Below, piece after piece: positions 22,096 through 31,099 of a DNA stretch of 64,000 nucleotides (its first letter is position 1; each line of letters opens with the position of its first letter). The position numbers and the translations under genes were made by a program. The DNA is taken from contig CANEDP010000003.1 of NCBI GenBank assembly GCA_947426305.1, positions 47,915 through 111,914 on the forward strand. The letters are read 5' to 3'. Under the pieces are notes generated by a model, which made no database searches, was not told the DNA's origin, and saw only the letters and a program-made list of their open reading frames with translations. The stretch comes from an uncultured Clostridia bacterium (GTDB lineage: Bacteria > Bacillota > Clostridia > TANB77 > CAG-508).

Positions 22096-22660
22096 TTACT
22101 CCTTCATTTCTTCTTCCACTCTATCTTCTCCATCTTTCATTGCCAAAAGCGTTTTGTCAAGCAATTCATCCAATTCCCAGTCCAAGTTCTCTGCGCCTTG
22201 TTTGATAATCTCTCTTGAGCAGCCTGCTGCAAACTTTTTATCTTTGAATTTCTTTTTTAAACTCGACACTTCCATATCCTTCGTACTTTTTGATGGACGC
22301 ATTTTCGCTGCTGCCCAAATCAAGCCAGTTAGTTCATCGGTTGCAAACAATATTTTTTCCATCAAATGTTCTGGTTTCACATCTGAACAAATACCATATC
22401 CATGACTGCAAACCGCGTGTATCATTTCGTCGCTCGCGTCGATTTCTTTTAATAATTCAGGCGCCTTTTTGCAATGTTCTTCTGGATATTGTTCAAAATC
22501 CACATCATGTAACAATCCGAGCCAAGCCCCAAAAATTTTCATCTTCTCCATTTTCTTTCGCAAAATAACGCATTACCTGTTCAACCGTAAAGGCGTGTCT
22601 TATGTGAAATTCCTCCTTGTTATATTTTTTTAATAATTCAATCGCTTTTTCTCGTTCCAT
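22096..22660 (-). CDS. HD-domain protein; needs +1 shift at CGGA (22516-22519)
   Basis: MEREKAIELLKKYNKEEFHIRHAFTVEQVMRYFAKENGEDENFWGLA[G]LLHDVDFEQYPEEHC...; 565 nt minus 1 = 188 codons. Confidence 0.85.
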
Positions 22661-22672
22661 AAATACTCCTTC

Positions 22673-23323
22673 TTAATCTTCTAATTCATTCTGCATCATA
22701 TATTTGTAACCACTTATATTTGTATGGTTAGCAAATTCGCTTTTTCCTAAATTTTCTGGTGCAACTTGTTCTCTTTGATAAGACAAATAACTAGCCAATC
22801 GATACAATCTCGTATTTTGGGTAAATCGAAAAATAATATCTTTTTGAAAATCATTCTCGTTTTCATCTTCATTATCATAATCAAAAATGATATAATTATC
22901 TCCTGAGTTCATCATTGTTTGAATCGAATCTGGCGTAAAACAATATAAATTGAAATCTTGCATAACAGAATATGCCATTCTATCTTCTGAAACTTCTAAC
23001 AAATGTTCATAATTTTCATCTGTTTTTTCATAAATGGCAAAGCCATTTCGATTTCCTTGCTTAAATACAATTCTATCCGGTTTTCTTGTATAAACATCAT
23101 AGGTAAATTTTAAATAATCATTTCCATAATCTGCTTCATCGTTTTCGATTTTTGCCTTTAATTCTGCCATTCGTGTTTCACTTAAGCTTTCAACCATTTT
23201 TCTCATTTCAGGCTTTGATTCTTTTGTATTCGTTTGCATCCAAAAGTATAGAGCTATTACAATTATCAAGATAATAACGATTACACTTAACATTGCTATC
23301 AAAATTTTATTTATTTTAGCCAT
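22673..23323 (-). CDS. Hypothetical membrane-anchored protein
   Basis: N-terminal TM and extracellular region. Confidence 0.5.
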   Translation of the reverse strand: MAKINKILIAMLSVIVIILIIVIALYFWMQTNTKESKPEMRKMVESLSETRMAELKAKIENDEADYGNDYLKFTYDVYTRKPDRIVFKQGNRNGFAIYEKTDENYEHLLEVSEDRMAYSVMQDFNLYCFTPDSIQTMMNSGDNYIIFDYDNEDENENDFQKDIIFRFTQNTRLYRLASYLSYQREQVAPENLGKSEFANHTNISGYKYMMQNELED

Positions 23324-23333
23324 TTATTTCCCC

Positions 23334-23924
23334 CTATTTTATTTCAAATTCATTCGAATACAAGCTAATTTCTTCTCCATCATAAACCGATTTCACAATT
23401 CGATAAATTCCGTTTTCCAATGTTCCATAATACTTGCCATAATTTACTTTCATTTTCAATTCGCCATTTTCATTAGGAAGATACGCAAGTGCGTTAAATG
23501 CTAGTTTATCACTCGTCATTTCCAGTTTTTCCCAATTTCCATTTACCTTTTTTTCAAGGTGAAAATTCTCTCCCCAACCATAAACATCTTCATTTTTATC
23601 TGTAATCAAAATTTCTGCCATCTCTCTTGTGATAGTATCTGCTAAAACTTCAATTGTCACATTTTCTGGACTTCTATTATATTCTGTTTGAGGTGGCTCA
23701 CTTTCAGAATTCTCGTTTGGATTCGCAACTGGTATTCCTTCTGGAATATAAGCAGGCGTAGAATTTGTAACACTTGCAATTTCATCTTGTTTCATTTGAT
23801 TTTTCAAATCTTGTATTTCACGATTCAAATTTTTATTTTCTTGTCTTACATTCATATACAAAATAGCCACAATTACTAATACAACAAAACTAATTACAAA
23901 TCCTATTTTTTCCCAATTTTTCAT
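23334..23924 (-). CDS. Membrane-anchored protein with Ig-like extracellular domain
   Basis: MKNWEKIGFVISFVVLVIVAILY... C-terminal beta domain (ENFHLEKKVNGNWEKL...GIYRIVKSVYD). Confidence 0.5.
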   Translation of the reverse strand: MKNWEKIGFVISFVVLVIVAILYMNVRQENKNLNREIQDLKNQMKQDEIASVTNSTPAYIPEGIPVANPNENSESEPPQTEYNRSPENVTIEVLADTITREMAEILITDKNEDVYGWGENFHLEKKVNGNWEKLEMTSDKLAFNALAYLPNENGELKMKVNYGKYYGTLENGIYRIVKSVYDGEEISLYSNEFEIK

Positions 23925-24065
23925 TTGTTTTTCCCCCATTTTCAACTTATACTTTATTGTATCATATTGTAATCTATTTTGCAATTGATTTTTGTATTTT
24001 AAGCAAAAAAACGACGGCAACCAAACTTTAGGCTACCGTCTTGAAATTTTTATGAAATTTTATTA

Positions 24066-24398
24066 CTATTCTTCCAACAAAAATGCCTCTCCATTGCAAA
24101 GTGAATTAAACATTTGAAGCAACTCATCTAAAGGAAAATGATACCCATAAGTCTCACAAAACATATCCGATAAATCAATATCGGATACCACCCATGTGTG
24201 CTCATTTTTAAAATACTGCATTCTTCTCACACATAGTCCATCCGTATTATATCTTCTATGATTTCCAGGGAACACAAGAATTTTCCCTTGCATTTTTTCA
24301 GGATTATCAAGCATATCCCGAGCTACTACTTTAGGCTGTTTCTCAATTAACTGGCTTTGTTCTTCCCGACTTTTTTCTGCTAAATTTTCTAATTTCAT
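24066..24398 (-). CDS. Hypothetical protein; reads two in-frame CGG codons without a shift
   Basis: MKLENLAEKS(CGG)EEQSQLIEKQPKVVA(CGG)DMLDNPEK...; own promoter at 24444-24472. Confidence 0.55.
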   Translation of the reverse strand: MKLENLAEKSREEQSQLIEKQPKVVARDMLDNPEKMQGKILVFPGNHRRYNTDGLCVRRMQYFKNEHTWVVSDIDLSDMFCETYGYHFPLDELLQMFNSLCNGEAFLLEE

Positions 24399-24443
24399 AA
24401 ATCATCCATCCTTTCAAAAAGTAATATTATTGTCAACATAATT

Positions 24444-24472
24444 ATTGTAATACAATCTTCCACTTTTGTCAA
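24444..24472 (-). promoter_or_regulatory. Sigma70-type promoter TTGACA-N17-TACAAT
   Basis: TTGACAAAAGTGGAAGATTGTATTACAAT on minus strand. Confidence 0.6.
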
Positions 24473-24473
24473 A

Positions 24474-25532
24474 TTATTTCTTTCCAAGAATTTTCTTCTT
24501 CATCGTCCTCAAACTTCGAAACGCCTTCTCTGCCAATTTATACAACTTATAAATTACCGGCTTATATGGCATATAAACTTCCCCAATAAATTCCGTAAAT
24601 TCCGCACCAAATCCTTTTTTAAAACGATACAATCCATACTGCGGATGATTTTCGTCCACAACACCTGAAACCCCACGAAAATCATAAACTTCATGTCCAT
24701 TCTGAACAGCTTCTTTTATCATTGTCCATTGAAGTAAATAATTCGGCATCAAATTTCGATGAGAATTGGAGCTTGCTCCATACAAATACCACGTTTTCTT
24801 CCCATATAGAATCGGAATAATTCCTGCAATTGGCTTGTCTTCATGATATGCCATAAGCAATTTCATATGTTTAGGTGCCAAACAATCATACATTTTCTCA
24901 AAATAAGTCAAAGAACGAATGATAAAATCATCTCGCTTTCCTGTCTCCACCATAATTTCATGGAAATCTTTCAAATCAGCTTTCGTCCCTTCACGAATTT
25001 CAACACCTTTTTTGCTTGCCAAACGAATATTGTATCTGGTTTTTGAATGAAAACCATTAAATACTTCATCTTCCGTTTTTCCCTTAATATCAAGTCGGAA
25101 CACAAATCTTGGCTGAATTTCATCTTTGAAATCTTTACTATCATCTTTTATTTTGTAACCAATATTCTCAATCACTTCACGCGCTTTTTCATCTGATTTC
25201 AAAATATCTGGCTCGATTCGAAGGACAAATGCCTTATATTTTTTCGCAAGTTCACTTGCTCCCTCCGTCAAATCTTTCATCACATTTTCATCGTAAATAT
25301 CGCAAACTGGACCTCTTGGTGAATACATCAAATTCCCAAAAAATGGAATTTTACGAATCCACACACATAAACTTCCTTTCAGTTTTCCATTTTCATCTTC
25401 TGATAAAATCACTTCTTTTGTCCAACTCGTCTTGACTTCTCCCCATTCGAGTGATTGCTGAAAATTGCATCTGGAATGCTGACTTAAAAATTCTTGATAT
25501 TTTGGTTTGTCATTTTCGGTTAATAATCTCAT
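24474..25532 (-). CDS. FemABX-family peptidyltransferase
   Basis: NFQQSLEWGEVKTSW...RYNIRLASKKGVEIREG...WYLYGASSNSHRNLMPNYLLQWTMIKEA...YDFRGVSG. Confidence 0.88.
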   Translation of the reverse strand: MRLLTENDKPKYQEFLSQHSRCNFQQSLEWGEVKTSWTKEVILSEDENGKLKGSLCVWIRKIPFFGNLMYSPRGPVCDIYDENVMKDLTEGASELAKKYKAFVLRIEPDILKSDEKAREVIENIGYKIKDDSKDFKDEIQPRFVFRLDIKGKTEDEVFNGFHSKTRYNIRLASKKGVEIREGTKADLKDFHEIMVETGKRDDFIIRSLTYFEKMYDCLAPKHMKLLMAYHEDKPIAGIIPILYGKKTWYLYGASSNSHRNLMPNYLLQWTMIKEAVQNGHEVYDFRGVSGVVDENHPQYGLYRFKKGFGAEFTEFIGEVYMPYKPVIYKLYKLAEKAFRSLRTMKKKILGKK

Positions 25533-25545
25533 TGTTTTTTCCTTT

Positions 25546-26931
25546 CTACTTCTCTAGTACAGTTCCTTCTTTGGTATCTTTTACCAAATATCCTTGATTT
25601 ATTAATAAATCGCGAATTCTGTCCGATTCTGCCCAATTTTTGTTTTGACGTGCATCATCTCTTTGTTTTACCAATTCTAAAATTTCTTCTGGCAATTCTT
25701 GCTTTTCTTCTTTATAATTTGCTAGGTTAAATCCTAAAACCATATCAAATTTTAATAATAACTTTTGCAATTGTTTCGATTTTTGAGGAAACTTCACGAC
25801 TTCCCAAACAATGCTCATCGCAACTGGCATATTCAAATCATCATTAACCGCATTCAAAAAACGCGCTTCAAAATCTTTTATCGTCTCTTGCAAAATTTCT
25901 TCGTTTCCTTCAGTATGTTTCAAATAGCCTTCGCGAAGTCTTCCTAAAGCAGTTTTAGCAGAATTCATTGCTTCCCACGTAAAATTAATTTTATTGCGAT
26001 AATTGGACGTAAAATTGAACATTCGATAAACCAATGGCTCATAGCCTTTCTCTGCCAAATCTTGCAAAGTATATAAGTTATTCAAACTTTTCGACATTTT
26101 CCCACCATCAATTGTTAGAAAATCCACATGCATCCAATAATTTGCTGGAATTTTCCCACAAAAACCTTTGCTTTGCGCAATTTCGTTTTCGTGATGAATT
26201 GGAATATGGTCAATTCCACCTGTGTGAATATCAAATTGCTCTCCTAAATAGTTGTATCCCATGGCAGAACATTCTAAATGCCAACCTGGATAACATTTTC
26301 CCCAAAAAGTGTCCCATTTCATAATATGATTTTCTGGTGCCTTAATCCAAACCGCAAAATCAGAAATATTCTTTTTTTCGCTATCAAATTCCACTCTGGC
26401 ACCTGCTTTTTGATCTTCTACCTTACGATTTGATAACACACCATATTGGTCAAGTTTTGAAGTGTCAAAATAAATCGTATTTTCCGTCTCATACGTATAG
26501 CCATTTTCAATGATTTTTTTAACATATTCTTCCATCACTTCGATATGCTCTGTGGCTCTGGCTATGATTTCTGGTTTGTCGATATTTAGTTTATCGATAT
26601 CTAATAGAAAAGCTTTCATGTAAAATTCTGCAATTTCAAATGGATCCTTTTTCTCAATTCTTGCAGCTTTCATCATTTTATCTTCGCCATCATCGGCATC
26701 TGAAACCAGATGTCCCACATCCGTTATATTCATAACGTGTTTTAAAGTATAGCCGTTATACTTTAAAGTACGTCTTAACGTATCCATAAAAAGATACGCT
26801 CTTAAATTACCAATGTGGGCATAGTTGTATACAGTTGGACCGCAAGAATATATACGTACTTCGGTTTTATCGTTTGGTTTAAATTCTTCTATTTTTCTAG
26901 TTAAGGTATTGTAAATGTTCAAATTTATCAT
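25546..26931 (-). CDS. cysS: Cysteinyl-tRNA synthetase
   Basis: VRIYSCGPTVYNYAHIGNLRAYLFMD, GWHLECSAM, KMSKSLNN. Confidence 0.97.
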   Translation of the reverse strand: MINLNIYNTLTRKIEEFKPNDKTEVRIYSCGPTVYNYAHIGNLRAYLFMDTLRRTLKYNGYTLKHVMNITDVGHLVSDADDGEDKMMKAARIEKKDPFEIAEFYMKAFLLDIDKLNIDKPEIIARATEHIEVMEEYVKKIIENGYTYETENTIYFDTSKLDQYGVLSNRKVEDQKAGARVEFDSEKKNISDFAVWIKAPENHIMKWDTFWGKCYPGWHLECSAMGYNYLGEQFDIHTGGIDHIPIHHENEIAQSKGFCGKIPANYWMHVDFLTIDGGKMSKSLNNLYTLQDLAEKGYEPLVYRMFNFTSNYRNKINFTWEAMNSAKTALGRLREGYLKHTEGNEEILQETIKDFEARFLNAVNDDLNMPVAMSIVWEVVKFPQKSKQLQKLLLKFDMVLGFNLANYKEEKQELPEEILELVKQRDDARQNKNWAESDRIRDLLINQGYLVKDTKEGTVLEK

Positions 26932-26941
26932 TCTCCTTTAA

Positions 26942-29557
26942 TTATTGTTGTACCTCACCGCCCGATTCTGGTGGAGGATCCGGATTGGTTGGTGTCTCTT
27001 GTGGCGGATTTGTCGTTGGTGGTGTTTCTTGTGGTGGATTTGTCACTGGCGGTTGTTGCTCTGTCGTTTGAGGCGGTTGCGTTTCTTGTGGTGGAGTTTG
27101 TTGCTGTTGCTGTTGTTGCTGAGCAGCTGCTGCTTCCGCCTCTTGTTTGGCTTGAATAGCTGCTGCTTCCGCCTCTGCTTGCTTTTGTCTCGCAAGCCAT
27201 TCTGGATCAACTCCTCCGTTATGTGGACATTTTTCTGTTGGTGCTGCACCTGTATTTTCACCAGCTGCTGTCCAATGTACAGGATCTCTTTCTTGTGGTG
27301 GTAAAGAATTATAATTTCTCCATTCGCCATAAGGACAACCTTCTGCACATAATAAATTCGTTTGTGTACACGTCATTGCTGTAGTATGACCATCACAAGT
27401 ATCTGGTATCGTATCTTCTGTAAACACTTCTGTGTAGACATCTGTGCAACCTTCTTTTGCTTTTAATCCAGTTGCTCGGCAAATGGATACTTCTTTGATA
27501 CCTTCTGGTTTTACAAATTCTGCATTTGGCAAATCTGCATGGATTTTTGTCATGACTTCTGACCAAATTCTTCCTGCTGGATTTCCGTTGTTATAATAAA
27601 CTGCGGCATTATTTTCATAGCCATACCAGCAAGCTGCTGTATAATATGGCGTAAATCCGCAAAGCCAACGGTCAAAGTCGCTATTGGTTGTTCCTGTTTT
27701 GGCTGCCACGTCAATTCCTTTTATTTTACAATAGGTTGCGGTTCCTCCACTTCCTAAAACTGTTTCTGTTAAAATATTTTTTTCGATGTAAGCATTTTGT
27801 ATAGACATAACATTATTGACTTTTTGCTTAGGTTCTGCAACAACATTTCCGTCTTTGTCTGTTACGTATTTATAGAAGGTTGGCTCAATATAAGTACCAT
27901 CGTTTGCAATAGCACTGTAAGCACCTGCCATTTCGGTTACAGTTACACCATTGCTTAATCCTCCTAAAGCAAGTGACAATCCTTCATCTCCAGATAATGG
28001 AAGTCCTACACTTTTACAAAAATCAACTGCTTTTTCTACGCCAATATCTGCCAATGCCTTTACATGAGGAACATTGGATGAAATTTTGATGGCGTTGCGC
28101 ATCGTCATAGCTCCTCGAAAGCCTGAGTATTGGTTTTTAGGTGAATATCTATCTGGTGTGTCAAATACTGTTTTAGCATCGACATATACTGTTGCAGCAG
28201 TAATGGTTTTGGATTCTAAACCTGGTGCAATCACAGAAATTGGTTTCATGGAAGAACCTGTTGATTTACGTAGCTTGGTTGGTAAATTGAAATAGCCAAT
28301 TTTGGTTGATGTAACTCTTTCGCCCTTTGCTCCAAGCGTAGAAGTAGCTGCTACAACGCCTCCTGTTTTGTGGTCCATAATAACCATGGTTGGCATGGAA
28401 TTTTGTTCTACGGTTGTTCCATCTTTATTTTTGTATTTTCCTTTTGTCCAATATTTATCTTGTTTGATGGTTTCTTCCAAAGTTGCTTGAATTCCTGTGT
28501 TTTGGGTTGTATAAATTTTTAAACCACTACTATATAAATAGGTTTCAGCAAAAGATTGATTCCAGCCTTTTTCTTCCATTAATTGTTCTACAATTTGGTC
28601 TAAAGCCGCTTCAACAACATACGAAACTTCAATTGTTGGTGATGTGTCACCATTTTGAAAATTTAGTCCATTTTCGACTTCTGCTTTTGCCGTATCATAC
28701 TGTTCTTGGTTGATATAGCCAAGTTCTTTCATTTTTCCTAAAACTGTTTTGGTTCTTTTTTTGATTTTTTCGGTATTATCTTTTTCTGCATCAAATGGAT
28801 TGTAACCATTTGGTGAATGGTTAATTCCAGCCATAAATGCGCATTCTGCAATGCTTAAATCGGCTGGTTTTTTATTGAAATAATAAATTGCACCTAATTC
28901 TACACCATTAATATCATTTCCGCCAATGAAAATTAGGTTCAAATATAGTTCCAATATTTGGTCTTTTGACAAATATTCTTCCACCTGAATGGCTTTTGAC
29001 ATTTCTTTTATTTTTCTCATCACACCTGCTAATTCGCTATCTTCTTTGTCATTGGTGATGTTTTTGACAAGTTGCTGGGTAATCGTGCTTCCACCAAAAG
29101 AAGATTTTCCGGCATGTGTAACAAAAGTAACTGTTGCAGCCAAGGTTCTTTTTACGTCAACACCACGATGCGAGTTAAATCTCTCATCTTCAATTGCAAC
29201 ATAGGCTTTTGGTAAATATTCTCCCATTTCTGATAAGGAAATACATTTTCTTTTTGTACCACCGCTTAATGTTGCAATCAAATTGCCATCGCTATCATAT
29301 ACAGTTGAATTTTCGTTTGGAATAACCAATTCTGCCTTGCTAATTTTTAGTTCGTCTCCAAACATTCCAAAAAATACGCCAACTAGCACACCACTTCCAA
29401 TAATGAATGCTAAAAGTAGAACGATAATTAATATTTTAATGATTTTTCCTACTTTTCCTTTTTTCTTTTTCTCTGTATTTTTGTTTTTCGTTTTTTTGGC
29501 TTTTTTATTTACTTCAGATGATTGGTATTTTTTAGTATCATCTTTTTTATTTTCCAT
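26942..29557 (-). CDS. Class A penicillin-binding protein (PBP1A) with P/Q/A-rich C-terminal tail
   Basis: ERFNSHRGVDVKRTLAA, GGSTITQQLVKN, STGSSMKP; low-complexity tail QQQQQQQTPPQETQPPQ. Confidence 0.93.
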   Translation of the reverse strand: MENKKDDTKKYQSSEVNKKAKKTKNKNTEKKKKGKVGKIIKILIIVLLLAFIIGSGVLVGVFFGMFGDELKISKAELVIPNENSTVYDSDGNLIATLSGGTKRKCISLSEMGEYLPKAYVAIEDERFNSHRGVDVKRTLAATVTFVTHAGKSSFGGSTITQQLVKNITNDKEDSELAGVMRKIKEMSKAIQVEEYLSKDQILELYLNLIFIGGNDINGVELGAIYYFNKKPADLSIAECAFMAGINHSPNGYNPFDAEKDNTEKIKKRTKTVLGKMKELGYINQEQYDTAKAEVENGLNFQNGDTSPTIEVSYVVEAALDQIVEQLMEEKGWNQSFAETYLYSSGLKIYTTQNTGIQATLEETIKQDKYWTKGKYKNKDGTTVEQNSMPTMVIMDHKTGGVVAATSTLGAKGERVTSTKIGYFNLPTKLRKSTGSSMKPISVIAPGLESKTITAATVYVDAKTVFDTPDRYSPKNQYSGFRGAMTMRNAIKISSNVPHVKALADIGVEKAVDFCKSVGLPLSGDEGLSLALGGLSNGVTVTEMAGAYSAIANDGTYIEPTFYKYVTDKDGNVVAEPKQKVNNVMSIQNAYIEKNILTETVLGSGGTATYCKIKGIDVAAKTGTTNSDFDRWLCGFTPYYTAACWYGYENNAAVYYNNGNPAGRIWSEVMTKIHADLPNAEFVKPEGIKEVSICRATGLKAKEGCTDVYTEVFTEDTIPDTCDGHTTAMTCTQTNLLCAEGCPYGEWRNYNSLPPQERDPVHWTAAGENTGAAPTEKCPHNGGVDPEWLARQKQAEAEAAAIQAKQEAEAAAAQQQQQQQQTPPQETQPPQTTEQQPPVTNPPQETPPTTNPPQETPTNPDPPPESGGEVQQ

Positions 29558-29636
29558 ATTTTTATCCTCCAATGATAAAATAACTTTTTAGCATTATATT
29601 ATATTTTTAAAAAATGATAAAGTGTCAAAAACAATT

Positions 29637-30566
29637 TTAAACGAATTTTTCTCCAATTTCTATTTGATTTCCTCTTAAAAACTCCTGTATACTCATTTTT
29701 CTTGCATTTTCGCCTTGAATTTCTAAAACGGATATGCTACCGTCAATTGTTTTAATCCACAAACCTTTTTTGGCATCTGCCATAACAACTGTTCCTGGCT
29801 CACAATTTTGTTGTACTTCTTGTACAATATCAATTTTCCAAAATTTGATTTTCTTTTGTCCCCAATTAGAATATGCTCCTAAAAATGGATTTAGTCCTCG
29901 AATTCGATTTTTTAGTTCCAACGAGTTTTGTGTTTGCCAATTTATTTTTGCCATATTTTTGCTAATCATTGGTGCTAAGGTGTATTGTTCTGGTTGTTTG
30001 GTAAAAATTGCTTGTCCTTTTTCGATTTGCTCAATGGCTTCTAGGAGCAAATGACTACTCATCTTTGAAAGCCTGTCCCACAATTCTCCCGTTGTTTCAT
30101 CTGGGTCAATTTCTACTTGTTTTTGAAGAATGATGTCTCCTGCGTCCATTTTTTCGTTCATTTTCATAATGGTGGTGCCTGTGATTTTGTCGCCATTCAT
30201 AATTGCCCATTGAATTGGCGCAGAACCTCTATATTGAGGAAGTAACGATGGATGCACATTAATACAACCATATTGGGGCATTTGCAAAATTGATTTTGGC
30301 AAAAATTTTCCATAAGAAACCACAACAATCATATCTGGATTCATCTGCCTAATTTCTTCTTTGATTTGGCTTAATTTTTCTGGTTGAAAAATCGCTAAAT
30401 TCTTCTGGCTTGCAAATTCTTTGACTGGGCAGGCTATCATCTTCATACCTCTGCCCTTTGGTCTATCTGGTGGCGTAACAACGCCACAGATTTCGTAGCC
30501 AAAATCAAATAGTTTCTCGAGAGATTCTTTTGCAAAATCAGGAGTTCCCATAAAAAGAATTTTCAT
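29637..30566 (-). CDS. fmt: Methionyl-tRNA formyltransferase
   Basis: MKILFMGTPDFAKESLEKL, INVHPSLLPQYRGSAPIQWAI. Confidence 0.96.
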   Translation of the reverse strand: MKILFMGTPDFAKESLEKLFDFGYEICGVVTPPDRPKGRGMKMIACPVKEFASQKNLAIFQPEKLSQIKEEIRQMNPDMIVVVSYGKFLPKSILQMPQYGCINVHPSLLPQYRGSAPIQWAIMNGDKITGTTIMKMNEKMDAGDIILQKQVEIDPDETTGELWDRLSKMSSHLLLEAIEQIEKGQAIFTKQPEQYTLAPMISKNMAKINWQTQNSLELKNRIRGLNPFLGAYSNWGQKKIKFWKIDIVQEVQQNCEPGTVVMADAKKGLWIKTIDGSISVLEIQGENARKMSIQEFLRGNQIEIGEKFV

Positions 30567-30570
30567 GATT

Positions 30571-31077
30571 TTATTTCCTTCTTTCTTGTTTTTTCTCTTC
30601 TCTTTGTTCATCTGTCACACTTTCCAATGTTCCTTCTTCCACTTTGTGGATAAAAACTTCGCCATTTAAGTGATCAATTTCATGGCTTAAGGCTTGCGCT
30701 AGCAAATCTTTTCCTTCTACTTTGACCTTTTTTCCATTTATGTCTAAAGCTTCTACTACAACAGTTTTTGGTCTTTTAACTTTTCCATATTGATTTGGAA
30801 AACTCAAACAGCCTTCATCAACAATCTGCTCACCTTTGATTTTTTTGATGACAGGATTGATTAAAATATATTGCGTATTTTCTTCGTATAAATCAATTAC
30901 AATAATTCTTTTTAAAATTCCAACTTGCGGACCTGCTAGTCCAACGCCTTCGTATTTGTGCATTGTATCCATCATATCTTGTGCTAACTCTTTTATTTTA
31001 TCATCGATTACATCGATTTCTCTTGCTTTTTTGCTTAAAATTTCATCATCACCATATCTTAAATTTCGAATTGCCAT
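30571..31077 (-). CDS. def: Peptide deformylase
   Basis: GVGLAGPQVG, EGCLSFP, QALSHEIDHLNG. Confidence 0.95.
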   Translation of the reverse strand: MAIRNLRYGDDEILSKKAREIDVIDDKIKELAQDMMDTMHKYEGVGLAGPQVGILKRIIVIDLYEENTQYILINPVIKKIKGEQIVDEGCLSFPNQYGKVKRPKTVVVEALDINGKKVKVEGKDLLAQALSHEIDHLNGEVFIHKVEEGTLESVTDEQREEKKQERRK

Positions 31078-31099
31078 TTTGGTTCTTTCCTTTCTTTTT

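Noticed and set aside
26945-27348. Overlapping ORFs in all frames over the PBP1A tail
   Set aside because: Low-complexity Pro/Gln/Ala repeats keep all frames open; only the PBP1A frame is supported.
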